A DNA stretch of 44,974 nt from an uncultured Desulfovibrio sp. (GTDB lineage: Bacteria > Desulfobacterota > Desulfovibrionia > Desulfovibrionales > Desulfovibrionaceae). Shown one piece after another: positions 1-8,025 of the stretch (positions are counted from its first letter, which is position 1; every line of letters begins with the position of its first letter). The stretch lies in the NCBI GenBank assembly GCA_902783285.1, contig CACZQM010000085.1:1-44974 (forward strand), written 5' to 3'. A program made the position numbers and the translations under genes. The notes below the pieces were generated by a model. It was not told the DNA's origin. It made no database searches and was given only the letters and a program-made list of their open reading frames with translations.

Positions 1-75
1 CCCTTTAGCGAACTCAAAGTTCTCTTCCCAACTCGCTCTTCACTTGTCAAAGAACCGCTGCGCTCTTGCGCAGCC
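1..75 (-). other. Probable rRNA-operon leader (partial, runs off the left edge)
   Basis: Read on the minus strand, this stretch lies directly downstream of a strong promoter (81-109). It holds a perfect 7-bp hairpin (57-63 with 68-74) and a BoxA-like antitermination element, GTTCTTTGACAAG (43-55). A strong promoter, GC-rich discriminator and BoxA are typical of ribosomal RNA leaders. No 16S sequence is reached inside the window, so the identity is inferred. It could instead lead another stable RNA. Confidence 0.45.
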
Positions 76-80
76 CGCGC

Positions 81-109
81 TTTATGCACCCATGGACGGG
101 CAAAGTCAA
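81..109 (-). promoter_or_regulatory. Candidate sigma-70 promoter of an rRNA operon
   Basis: The minus strand reads TTGACT (104-109), a 17-base spacer and CATAAA (81-86), followed by a GC-rich discriminator of the kind found at stringently controlled stable-RNA promoters. An A/T tract lies just upstream of the -35, where an UP element would sit. Confidence 0.5.
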
Positions 110-129
110 CACTTTTTTTTCGGAAAATT

Positions 130-162
130 AAAAAAAGGAACGCCGCGGCAAAGCGGCGTTCC
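130..162 (-). terminator. Rho-independent terminator of hppA
   Basis: A perfect 10-bp stem (137-146 with 153-162) and a 6-base loop are followed on the minus strand by a run of seven T. It sits about 40 bases past the hppA stop and separates that gene from the stable-RNA promoter downstream. Confidence 0.85.
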
Positions 163-202
163 CTGATGGCTGTCTGGCGGTCACATCCGCCAGCTCACAT
201 CC

Positions 203-2281
203 TTACGCAAGCGCCTGGAGAAGGAGCAGCGCAACGATGTTGATGATCTTGATCATCGGGTTGACGGCAGGACCGGCGGTGTCCTTGTAAGGGTCGCCCA
301 CGGTGTCGCCGGTGACGGCGGCCTTATGCGCTTCGGAGCCCTTGCCGCCGAAATTGCCTTCTTCAATGTACTTCTTGGCATTGTCCCAGGCGCCGCCGCC
401 GGAGGTCATGGAAATGGCCACGAACAGCCCGGTGACGATGGTGCCCATGAGCATGGCGCCAAGGCAGGCGAAAGCCGCCGCCTGTCCGCCGCAGGACTTG
501 ATGACGACGTACACGACCACAGGGGCCAGCACAGGCAGCAGGGAGGGCACAATCATCTCACGGATGGCAGACTTGGTGAGCATGTCCACGCAGGCGCCGT
601 AATCCGGCTTGCCCGTGCCTTCCATGATGCCGGGGATGTTATGGAACTGGCGGCGCACTTCAACGACCACGGCAGCTCCCGCACGGCCCACGGCCTTCAT
701 GCCCATGGCGCCGAACAGATAAGGAAGGAGGCCGCCGATGAACAGGCCGACCAGCACATAGGGATCCTGAAGGGCGAAGGCCACGTTCAGGTCAGGGAAG
801 TAATGGCTGAGGTCCTCGGTATAGGAGGCGAAGAGCACCAGGGCGGCGAGGGCGGCGGAACCGATGGCGTAGCCCTTGGTGACGGCCTTGGTGGTGTTGC
901 CCACGGCGTCGAGGGCGTCGGTGGTCTCGCGGATGTCGTCGGGCAGTCCGGACATCTCGGCGATGCCGCCGGCGTTGTCGGTCACGGGGCCGTAGGCGTC
1001 AAGCGCGACGATCATGCCGGCAAGCGCCAGCATGGTGGTGGCTGCCAGGGAGATGCCGAAGAGGCCTGCCTGGGCATAGGCAAAGAGGATGCCGGCGCAG
1101 ATGATGATCACGGGAGCGGCGCAGGCCTCCATGGAAACGGCAAGGCCCTGGATGACGTTGGTGCCGTGCCCGGTGGTGGAAGCCTGGGAGATGCTGCGCA
1201 CGGGGCGGTAGGCGGTGGAGGTGTAGTACTCCGTCACCACCACGATGAGAGCCGTGACCACGAGCCCGGTGATGCAGCAGAGGAAGAGGTTGCCGCCGGT
1301 GAACGCCTTGTCCTGGATGGCCATGCCGCTCTCGCTCCAGAACACGAACATGGTGACAAGGCCGATGGGGAAGAACGAGATCACCGCTGTGGCGATGAGC
1401 CCCTTGTAGAGGGCGCGCATGATCTTGCCGTCGGCGCCGAGCTTGACGAAGAAGGTCCCCGCCACGGAAGCGAGGATGCACACGCCGCTGATGAGCAGCG
1501 GATACATCATCATCTTGGCCTGGAGGGCGCCGTCGAAGAAGATGGAGGCCAGCAGCATGGTGGCGACCACGGTGACGGCGTAGGTCTCGAAGAGGTCGGC
1601 GGCCATGCCGGCGCAGTCGCCCACGTTGTCACCCACGTTGTCAGCGATGACGCCGGGGTTGCGCGGATCATCCTCGGGGATGCCGGCCTCGACCTTGCCC
1701 ACCAGGTCGGCGCCCACGTCGGCGCCCTTGGTGAAGATGCCGCCGCCAAGGCGCGCGAAGATGGAAATGAGCGACGCACCGAAGGAGAGGGCGACAAGGG
1801 CCTGCATGATGTGCGCCTGGTCAACACCGAACATGGCAAGCACGGCGTAATACAGCGAAACGCCGAGGAGTCCGAGCCCGACCACCAGCATGCCGGTGAT
1901 GGCACCGGACTTGAAGGAGATATTGAGCGCGGGGACCATGCCCTGCTCGGCAGCGGCAGCCGTGCGCACGTTGGCGCGCACCGAGACGTTCATGCCGATG
2001 AACCCGGCAAGGCCGGAAAGGCACGCGCCCAGCACGAAGCCGAGGGCGGTGAGGAAGGACATGCCCATGAGCAGGATGACGGCGACGACGGCGCCCACGA
2101 TGGCAATGGTGCGGTACTGGCGCTTGAGGTAGGCCTGGGCGCCCTCCTGGATGGCGGCGGCGATGCGCTGCATATCCTCGTTGCCGGTGGAGGAACCGAG
2201 CACGGTCTTGGCCGTCTTGTACGCATAGTACAGCGCAAAGGCGGCACAGGCGAACACGATAACCAGGGAGATGAAAGTCAT
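203..2281 (-). CDS. hppA: Membrane H+-translocating pyrophosphatase, K+-independent type
   Basis: This is an integral membrane pump of 692 residues that hydrolyses pyrophosphate in the cytoplasm and moves protons out. The sequence is hydrophobic throughout. It carries the family's substrate-binding motifs [11 protein letters not shown] (residues 188-198) and [12 protein letters not shown] (214-225). The segment [10 protein letters not shown] (461-470) has lysine at position 465, where K+-dependent enzymes have alanine, so this should be the K+-independent, proton-pumping class (family knowledge). The start ATG follows a GGGGG ribosome site. The gene has its own promoter (2369-2397) and terminator (130-162). 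In sulfate reducers it can recover energy from the pyrophosphate released when sulfate is activated by ATP sulfurylase; that role is inferred here. Confidence 0.96.
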   Translation of the reverse strand: MTFISLVIVFACAAFALYYAYKTAKTVLGSSTGNEDMQRIAAAIQEGAQAYLKRQYRTIAIVGAVVAVILLMGMSFLTALGFVLGACLSGLAGFIGMNVSVRANVRTAAAAEQGMVPALNISFKSGAITGMLVVGLGLLGVSLYYAVLAMFGVDQAHIMQALVALSFGASLISIFARLGGGIFTKGADVGADLVGKVEAGIPEDDPRNPGVIADNVGDNVGDCAGMAADLFETYAVTVVATMLLASIFFDGALQAKMMMYPLLISGVCILASVAGTFFVKLGADGKIMRALYKGLIATAVISFFPIGLVTMFVFWSESGMAIQDKAFTGGNLFLCCITGLVVTALIVVVTEYYTSTAYRPVRSISQASTTGHGTNVIQGLAVSMEACAAPVIIICAGILFAYAQAGLFGISLAATTMLALAGMIVALDAYGPVTDNAGGIAEMSGLPDDIRETTDALDAVGNTTKAVTKGYAIGSAALAALVLFASYTEDLSHYFPDLNVAFALQDPYVLVGLFIGGLLPYLFGAMGMKAVGRAGAAVVVEVRRQFHNIPGIMEGTGKPDYGACVDMLTKSAIREMIVPSLLPVLAPVVVYVVIKSCGGQAAAFACLGAMLMGTIVTGLFVAISMTSGGGAWDNAKKYIEEGNFGGKGSEAHKAAVTGDTVGDPYKDTAGPAVNPMIKIINIVALLLLQALA

Positions 2282-2368
2282 ATTACCCCCGACAGGTAAA
2301 GCTGAAAGTTATAACATTCTCGCGCCGCAACGCCCGGCGTGCGGCACTCCTCGCTGAACAGACACCTG

Positions 2369-2397
2369 ATGATATATAAAATCGCAGGGGATGACAA
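2369..2397 (-). promoter_or_regulatory. Candidate hppA promoter
   Basis: The minus strand reads TTGTCA (2392-2397), 17 bases, TATCAT (2369-2374). This lies about 90 bases before the hppA start. Confidence 0.45.
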
Positions 2398-2649
2398 GAC
2401 ACGGAAAAGGAGGCGCAAAAGCAGGGCCGGAGGCGGCGCTCCGCCCGGGTCCGCCCCGCATATGCCATAAACGTCTTTTCCCCATGCGCGCCATACGCCC
2501 GTGAAAATGGATAGGCGGCCGTGCCCCCCAAAAGGGGCCATGAACATAGGGGACCTGGATGGATCGGGCATGCCCTCTTTATCATCCTGCGCGATCTCGA
2601 AGCCATCGTTGCGGATAGGAAGGCATGGAAACTGGCTCTGATAATGCGC

Positions 2650-2678
2650 TTGTTATTTTCGCGCTTTTGAAATAGCAT
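2650..2678 (+). promoter_or_regulatory. Candidate promoter of the DsrMK-like operon
   Basis: TTGTTA (2650-2655), 17 bases, TAGCAT (2673-2678) would give a leader of about 155 bases before the first gene. Confidence 0.35.
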
Positions 2679-2839
2679 GAATCGACCTTGCGGCGCTGGC
2701 CCGCATTTCTTGCCTGCTTCGTTCTGATTTGCCGCGGAACGCAGCCCGGCAGCGGGCAGCAACGCAGCGTCATCATTATGATTCGGTGGGGAGTTCCCTC
2801 CGGGATGCACGTTGGCGAAGAATACGACAGGAGACAACC

Positions 2840-3760
2840 ATGAGCATCTTACTGTATTGTCTGGGCTATGTAGCCGTGATCGCCTTTGTGGCCGTCGCAC
2901 TGATGAAGATCACCGGCTACCTCAAGAAACCGCAGCATCTGCGCTGGGAACTGTACCCCGTGCCGCATGAAGCGCCGGAACGCGCCAAGTACGGCGGCAG
3001 CTATCTGGAAGAGATCGGCTGGTGGCAGAAGAAGCACAAATCCTGCCAGATCGGCGCCCTTCTCTTCTTCCTGGTCGAAGCGCTCACCCTCAAGGCCTCA
3101 TGGGAGCATAACCGCCCGCTGTGGGTCCGCACCTATCCCTTCCACATCGGCCTGTACCTGCTCATGGGCGCGCTTTTCCTCACGGTGCTTTCCGCGCTGT
3201 GCTGGGGTTGCGAAGGCTTCAAGTGCTTCCTCACGTTCGTGACCGCGGTCTGCAACGTGATCGGCTTTGCCGGCGTCCTGTTCGGCTCGATCGGGCTCAT
3301 CCAGCGCCGCCTTTGCGACAAGGGCCTGCGCAAGTACACCACCCCCGAGCATTTCTTCAATCTCGGCCTGTTCGCCCTGTTCTCCTTCTGCGGCCTCCTG
3401 CTCATCCTCTGGTACGGCATGGTGCCCTTTGCCCAGATGGGCAACGACTTCGTCCATGGCATGCTCACCTTCGATGCGATGGACCTCAGGACGCCTCTGT
3501 ACGTCGTGTACCTGCTGATCGGCTTCTTCATGTTCTTCTGGATCCCCTTCAGCTTCCTGGGGCACTTCTTCATGAAGTTCTTCACCTGGCATGACATCCG
3601 CTGGGGCGACACCCCCTATGCCTGGTATTCCGACAAGCAGCGCCAGCAGCTGGCCAACAACCTCAACTTCCCCGTGAGCTGGCGCGCCCCGCATGTGCAG
3701 GGCGACGGCAAGAAGACCTGGGCCGAAGTTGCCACCTCTGACCCCGAGAAGCAGGACTAA
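2840..3760 (+). CDS. NarI-family membrane cytochrome subunit, DsrM/TmcC-like
   Basis: This is a 306-residue membrane protein with several hydrophobic segments (about residues 3-24, 70-88, 100-120, 135-155, 174-195, 220-245). Histidines 102, 206, 242 and 251 lie in or near them and are possible heme b ligands. In DsrM, HmcE and TmcC-type proteins this subunit exchanges electrons with menaquinone and passes them to a cytoplasmic HdrD-like partner. That partner is the next gene, 12 bases downstream, which supports the call. The start at 2840 was chosen for its ribosome site (AGGAGA); an upstream in-frame start at 2729 has none. There is no cytochrome c, ferredoxin or NrfD gene nearby, so it is not a full DsrMKJOP, Hmc or Tmc operon. 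Confidence 0.75.
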   Translation: MSILLYCLGYVAVIAFVAVALMKITGYLKKPQHLRWELYPVPHEAPERAKYGGSYLEEIGWWQKKHKSCQIGALLFFLVEALTLKASWEHNRPLWVRTYPFHIGLYLLMGALFLTVLSALCWGCEGFKCFLTFVTAVCNVIGFAGVLFGSIGLIQRRLCDKGLRKYTTPEHFFNLGLFALFSFCGLLLILWYGMVPFAQMGNDFVHGMLTFDAMDLRTPLYVVYLLIGFFMFFWIPFSFLGHFFMKFFTWHDIRWGDTPYAWYSDKQRQQLANNLNFPVSWRAPHVQGDGKKTWAEVATSDPEKQD

Positions 3761-3772
3761 GGAGGCCGCACC

Positions 3773-5368
3773 ATGAAAAATGGACAGGAACTTGTTCTCA
3801 AGGATATTTCCACTGAAGAAGGGATGCTCACCACTGTTGACGTGAAGACCCTGCGCCCGCTGCCCGTGGAATACGATTCTCCAAACTGGAAAGTCATCAC
3901 CGAAGACCAGAAAAAGCAGTTCTGCTGCCTGCTCGACGACGTCAACGCCCTGCTCATCCCCGTGCCCCAGACCAAGGAAGAGGAAGACGCGATCGTCGAG
4001 AAATTCCTGGTGGCCGTCCAAAAGCTGTTCACGCCGGAAAACAACTGGACCTGCCTGGCCATGCTGGACACCACCATGGACTACTGCGCGCAGTGCAATT
4101 CCTGCTCGGCGGCCTGCCACCTCTACGAGATGTCCGGCGAACACGAGATGTACCGCCCGAATTTCCGTTCCGAGATCTTCCGCCGCCTTTACAAGCAGTA
4201 TGTGAAGAAGGAGCCCCTTGCCAAGTGGCGCTACGGCGACTTTGAGCTGAACTGGAAGACCGTCGTCCGCCTGGCCGAGCTTTCCTACCGCTGCAACCTG
4301 TGCCGCCGCTGCGCCCAGGTCTGCCCCATCGGCGTGGACAACGGGCTCATCGCCCGCGAACTGCGCAAGATGTTCAGCCAGGAATTTGGCTGGAACACCC
4401 GCGAACTGCACGAAAAGGGCACCAAGCTGCAGCTCAATGTCGGCTCCTCCACCGGCATGAACAAGGACGTCGTGACGGAGACCGTGGAGTTCATCGACGA
4501 GGACTACAACGAAAGCACGGGCTACACCTTCAAGACGCCGTGGGACGTGCCCAACGCCGACATCCTGCTCATCCACAATGCCGGTGAGATCCTCGCCTGG
4601 CCCGACAACATCGCCGCCTTCTCGCTGATCTTTGAAGCCGCTGGCCTCTCCTGGACGCTCAGCTCCGAGATCGCCGGCTATGACTCCGTGAACTACGGCG
4701 TGTTCTACGATGACGTGCAGGCCGCGCGCGTGGCCATCAAACACGCCCAGGCCGCCAAGAAGCTCGGCGTCAAGAAGATCGTGCTCGGCGAATGCGGGCA
4801 TGCGCACAAGGCGCTCACCGTCATCGCCGACCGCATCCTGCCCAAGGATCTCAACATCCCGCGCGAAAGCTGCTTCCCGGTGCTGCGCGAGCTGGTCTTC
4901 GGCGGCAAGCTCAAGCTCGATCCCAGCCGCAACAACTTCCCGGTGACGCTGCATGACCCGTGCAACCTGGTGCGCCTGATGGGCGTGGTCAAGCCCCAGC
5001 GCGACATCCTGCACCATATCTGCCCGCAGTTCCGCGAAATGACCCCGCACGGCGTGGAGAACTACTGCTGCGGCGGCGGATCAGGCTTCGCCATCATGAC
5101 GCGCAACAACATCAACGAATGGCGCATGAACATCACCGGCCGCAAAAAGATGGAGCAGATCTGCGGCGCCTTCAAGGAATGCCTCGGACCGGAAGTCAAA
5201 AAGTACGTCTGCGCCCCCTGCTCCAACTGCAAGGGCCAGATCCGCGACCTGCTGGAGCACAACAGCCTGCTCGAAAAGAACAGCATCCAGTACGGCGGAC
5301 TTGTGGAGCTCATCGTCAACGCCATGACGGACGTGGAGCCCGGCTTCATCAAGTGGGAAGAAGAATAA
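3773..5368 (+). CDS. HdrD/DsrK-like iron-sulfur protein with CCG domain
   Basis: This 531-residue cytoplasmic redox protein has two ferredoxin-type [4Fe-4S] motifs, with cysteines at 105, 108, 111 and 115 and at 174, 177, 180 and 184. The C-terminal half carries one complete CCG motif: Cys397, then CC at 432-433 (34 residues apart), then CAPC at 480-483. This is the site that binds the noncubane cluster in heterodisulfide reductase. An upstream ECGHA (340-344) looks like a degenerate first CCG repeat. DsrK and TmcB share this layout and are thought to handle a disulfide or DsrC-type thiol substrate with electrons from the DsrM-like partner just upstream. The real substrate cannot be read from sequence. 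The ribosome site AAGGAGG precedes the start, and a terminator follows at 5417-5448. Confidence 0.8.
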   Translation: MKNGQELVLKDISTEEGMLTTVDVKTLRPLPVEYDSPNWKVITEDQKKQFCCLLDDVNALLIPVPQTKEEEDAIVEKFLVAVQKLFTPENNWTCLAMLDTTMDYCAQCNSCSAACHLYEMSGEHEMYRPNFRSEIFRRLYKQYVKKEPLAKWRYGDFELNWKTVVRLAELSYRCNLCRRCAQVCPIGVDNGLIARELRKMFSQEFGWNTRELHEKGTKLQLNVGSSTGMNKDVVTETVEFIDEDYNESTGYTFKTPWDVPNADILLIHNAGEILAWPDNIAAFSLIFEAAGLSWTLSSEIAGYDSVNYGVFYDDVQAARVAIKHAQAAKKLGVKKIVLGECGHAHKALTVIADRILPKDLNIPRESCFPVLRELVFGGKLKLDPSRNNFPVTLHDPCNLVRLMGVVKPQRDILHHICPQFREMTPHGVENYCCGGGSGFAIMTRNNINEWRMNITGRKKMEQICGAFKECLGPEVKKYVCAPCSNCKGQIRDLLEHNSLLEKNSIQYGGLVELIVNAMTDVEPGFIKWEEE

Positions 5369-5416
5369 GCATCTGACCGGGGGAGAGGCCCTGCTTTTCC
5401 CCCTTCCTTTCATGTG

Positions 5417-5448
5417 CGGGGCGGAGCGATCCGCCCCGTCCTGTTTTT
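5417..5448 (+). terminator. Rho-independent terminator of the DsrMK-like operon
   Basis: A 9-bp perfect stem (5417-5425 with 5430-5438) and GCGA loop are followed by a short T-run, about 50 bases after the stop. Confidence 0.8.
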
Positions 5449-5559
5449 AAAGGAACAGCTGCGGCGCCGCTTTCCCGGCTCTTTCACCATGAAGGAAGAC
5501 GGCTCCAGCATCCGCATCGATCCCGCCGGACGGATGATGCCGGGCGCCATTTCTGCGGG

Positions 5560-6849
5560 CTATGCCAGGGCGACGAGATCATATTCCTTGGTTTCCGTGA
5601 TGTCCGCCTCCACCAGGGCGCCGGGCTCGACGCCCGGACCGCTGATGTAGGTGACGCCGTCCACGTCCGGAGCCTGGAACCAAGCCCTGCCCGTATGCAG
5701 CCCCGGCCACTCGTCCGATGCCGCATCGACCAGTATCTCCATGCGCTGCCCCGCATATCCGGAGAGTATGTCTTCACTGATGGCGCGCTGCATCTCCATG
5801 ATGGCTTCGCGCCGCTCCTCCTTGATGCCGTCCGGTACCTGGCCGGGCATGGATGCCGCTTCCGTGCCCTCCTCCGGCTGGTAGGCAAAGACGCCCAGAT
5901 GGTGGAAACGGTTCTTCTCCACAAAGCGGGCAAGGGCATCGAACTGCACGTCCGTTTCTCCGGGAAAGCCGACCATCATGGTGGTGCGCAGGGCAGCCTC
6001 GGGAAAGACATCGCGTATCCGGTCCACGGCCAGCTGGGGGTCACCGGCAAAGGGCCGGCCCATTTTGGCCAGGATCTCTGGATGGGCGTGCTGGAGCGGC
6101 ATGTCGAAATAAGGGACGAAAGGCCTGCCTGCGGCGCGCAAAAAGGCAAGCAGATCCCTGGTGAGCCCCGCAGGGTAGAGGTAGAGCAGGCGCAGCCGCT
6201 CCAGCCCCTCAAGGATGAGGAGCTTCTCCAGGAGGATGCGCGGATCCTTGCCGAAGTCGGTTCCGTAGGCCGTAACGTCCTGCGCCACGAGCACCAGCTC
6301 CCTGACGCCCGAGGCGAGCAGGCCCCTGGCTTCCTCCAGCAGTGCCTCCAGGGGTTCCGAGGCGTACCTGCCCCGGATGGACGGGATGGCGCAAAACGAG
6401 CAGCTGTGGCGGCAGCCCTCGCCGATCTTGAGCCAGGCATAGGAAGGACCCGTGCTCAGCAGCCTGCCGTGCGGGGCGGTACCAGCCATGCCCATCGCCT
6501 GCAGCAGCTGTTCCGCCCATGTGGCTATGTCGTCGGTGTGCAGCCAGAGATCGACTTCCGGCAGCCCTGCCTTAAGGTCTGCGATGCCATAGCGCCCCGG
6601 CAGGCATCCCGCCACGGCAAAAAAAGGCCTGCGGCCTTCCGGCAGGGACCGGATATCCTCTGCCATCTGCAGGACGGCCCGGACGGATTCCTGCACTGCC
6701 GGTGCGATGAAGGCGCAGGTGTTGATGAACACAAGGTCGGCTTCTTCCGGCTCAGAGACCATCAGCACGGGGCCAAGCGAACCCAGCAGCCGTTCCGTAT
6801 CCACGCGCGTCTTGGCGCAGCCCAGGCTCTGCGAGCATATCCTGATCAT
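5560..6849 (-). CDS. rimO: Ribosomal protein S12 methylthiotransferase
   Basis: This radical-SAM enzyme adds a methylthio group to the conserved aspartate of ribosomal protein S12. The N-terminal UPF0004 domain has its cluster cysteines in GCAKTRVD, NTCAF and AGCLPGRY. The radical-SAM core has EGCRHSCSFC (CxxxCxxC), and the protein ends in a TRAM-like domain (ALVEADITETKEYDLVAL). The GCAKxxxD signature separates RimO from the tRNA enzyme MiaB. The start at 6849 gives 429 residues and has a strong AGGAGGG site; an upstream start at 6882 is less likely. It is divergent from rdgB. Confidence 0.95.
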   Translation of the reverse strand: MIRICSQSLGCAKTRVDTERLLGSLGPVLMVSEPEEADLVFINTCAFIAPAVQESVRAVLQMAEDIRSLPEGRRPFFAVAGCLPGRYGIADLKAGLPEVDLWLHTDDIATWAEQLLQAMGMAGTAPHGRLLSTGPSYAWLKIGEGCRHSCSFCAIPSIRGRYASEPLEALLEEARGLLASGVRELVLVAQDVTAYGTDFGKDPRILLEKLLILEGLERLRLLYLYPAGLTRDLLAFLRAAGRPFVPYFDMPLQHAHPEILAKMGRPFAGDPQLAVDRIRDVFPEAALRTTMMVGFPGETDVQFDALARFVEKNRFHHLGVFAYQPEEGTEAASMPGQVPDGIKEERREAIMEMQRAISEDILSGYAGQRMEILVDAASDEWPGLHTGRAWFQAPDVDGVTYISGPGVEPGALVEADITETKEYDLVALA

Positions 6850-6935
6850 CTCTCCCTCCTGCGTGCGCGCTTGCCGAGGCACGCTCTCTGCGCTACTTTT
6901 CTGCCATGAAAAAACGCCTTCGGCAAGGAGGAGCC

Positions 6936-7589
6936 ATGATCCCTCAAACCGTCATCCTCGCCACGCGCAACCAGGGCAAGGTGCGCGAACTCCGTTCCAT
7001 CCTGTCTGCATCCGGCTTTGACGTGCAGCCGCTGCCGGAAAACTTTCCCGACATAGAGGAAACAGGATGCACGTTCGAAGAAAATGCCCTTATCAAGGCC
7101 CACGCCGTGGCGGAACGCCTCGGCCTGCCCTCCATAGCCGACGATTCCGGACTGGAAGTGGATGCGCTGGGGGGAGCCCCGGGAGTGCATTCCGCCCGCT
7201 ACGGAGACGATACCCCCCTGCTGGAAGGGGAAAGCAGGGACGGGCGCAACAACCGCAAGCTCCTGGAGCAGATGGAAGGCGTGGAGGATGGGATGCGCGG
7301 GGCGCGTTTCCGCTGCTGCATGGCCTTCGTCCAGCCGGGGGAAGAGGACATCATCGCCTGCGGATCGTGGGAAGGGCGCATCCTGCGCACGCCGTCCGGC
7401 AGCAATGGCTTCGGCTATGACCCGCTGTTCCTGGATCCGGAAATGGGCATGACAGGCGCGGACATGACGCGGGAGCAGAAGAGCGCCCGCAGCCACAGGG
7501 GCAAGGCAGTGCGTTCCCTGCTGGAAAAGATGGCGGCACGGCAGGCAAAAGGATGCCCTTCCGCGGGGACACGGAAAAAATGTTCATAA
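6936..7589 (+). CDS. rdgB: XTP/dITP pyrophosphatase (HAM1/RdgB)
   Basis: This cytoplasmic house-cleaning enzyme hydrolyses non-canonical purine triphosphates (XTP, dITP, ITP) to the monophosphate and pyrophosphate. Its 217 residues contain the family motifs TRNQGKVREL near the N-terminus, ADDSGLEVDALGGAPGVHSARY in the middle and GFGYDPLF in the C-terminal half. The start at 6936 has a strong AAGGAGGA site; a frame extension to 6906 does not. The last 20 residues are rich in Lys, Arg and Ala and run past the usual end of the fold. The gene stands alone, divergent from rimO. Confidence 0.95.
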   Translation: MIPQTVILATRNQGKVRELRSILSASGFDVQPLPENFPDIEETGCTFEENALIKAHAVAERLGLPSIADDSGLEVDALGGAPGVHSARYGDDTPLLEGESRDGRNNRKLLEQMEGVEDGMRGARFRCCMAFVQPGEEDIIACGSWEGRILRTPSGSNGFGYDPLFLDPEMGMTGADMTREQKSARSHRGKAVRSLLEKMAARQAKGCPSAGTRKKCS

Positions 7590-8025
7590 TTTTTTAAATT
7601 ATTTTGCTTTGTTACATAAGTTACGCACAATGAGGGCATATCCTGGGACGCAGGCGTCCCTCCATGCCCCGGCGTTGATCCACCTGGGCGGTCCAAACAG
7701 ATCCCTTCCTTCCGGCATCCCCGCGCAGCCAGGGAGCCTGGCGCCACCGCCCACCAGGATGCAGCACCAGGAAAGCAGGCTCAAGGCATCATCCATGGCG
7801 GTCCCATCCTGGAACGCACAGGAAAGGACATCCCTGTGCAGGGCCATACGTGCCCCGGCAGGATCAACAACGCGGCGTTCCGGCAGATTTTCCCTGCGCC
7901 ACAGGAGAAATGACCTTCTGCGCCCTTGCCCTTAATGACCGGCTGGGATATTTTACGGCACAGGCAAAAACAATCGTTTTTCATGTTTGCCGAAGCGGCC
8001 AGACATCCAACAGCAAGGAGAGAAC
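7590..8025. other. Intergenic region with an AT-rich island and tandem potential hairpins
   Basis: This is 436 bases without a convincing gene. The left end is AT-rich and contains TTTAAATTATTTT (7593-7605), also found at 27423-27435. After it lie several possible RNA stems: 7634-7639 with 7664-7669 enclosing 7645-7650 with 7655-7660; 7685-7692 with 7746-7753 enclosing 7728-7733 with 7737-7742; 7754-7761 with 7805-7812; and 7816-7822 with 7833-7839. A structured non-coding RNA or long leader is possible. I could not match it to 6S, SRP, RNase P or tmRNA. Confidence 0.4.
7926..7954 (+). promoter_or_regulatory. Candidate promoter of malic enzyme
   Basis: TTGCCC (7926-7931), 17 bases, TATTTT (7949-7954) would give a leader of about 65 bases. 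Confidence 0.4.

Larger units (their letters stand above)
2282..2839. other. Divergent intergenic region between hppA and the DsrMK-like module
   Basis: This is 558 bases without a convincing gene. It holds a promoter candidate for each side (2369-2397 minus, 2650-2678 plus) and a short perfect palindrome ATCATTATGAT (about 2772-2782) shortly before the DsrM-like start. Open frames here lack recognisable protein features and look like noise. Confidence 0.6.

Noticed and set aside
326..2299. 657-codon open frame opposite hppA
   Set aside because: It is rich in Gly, His, Ala and Asp, has no recognisable domain and runs antisense to a clear pyrophosphatase; it is a by-product of GC-rich codon use.
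3098..5050. 650-codon open frame opposite the DsrMK-like genes
   Set aside because: Composition is dominated by His, Ala, Glu and Val with no motif; it spans two real genes on the other strand.
7690..7745. SRP RNA (GGAAGGAAG on the minus strand, CCGGAAGG-like loop)
   Set aside because: The loop resembles the SRP tetraloop, but the conserved AGCAG on its 3' side and the flanking helix are missing.
7630..7990. 6S, RNase P or tmRNA
   Set aside because: Possible hairpins exist, but I found none of the conserved sequence blocks of these RNAs; kept only as an unnamed structured candidate.
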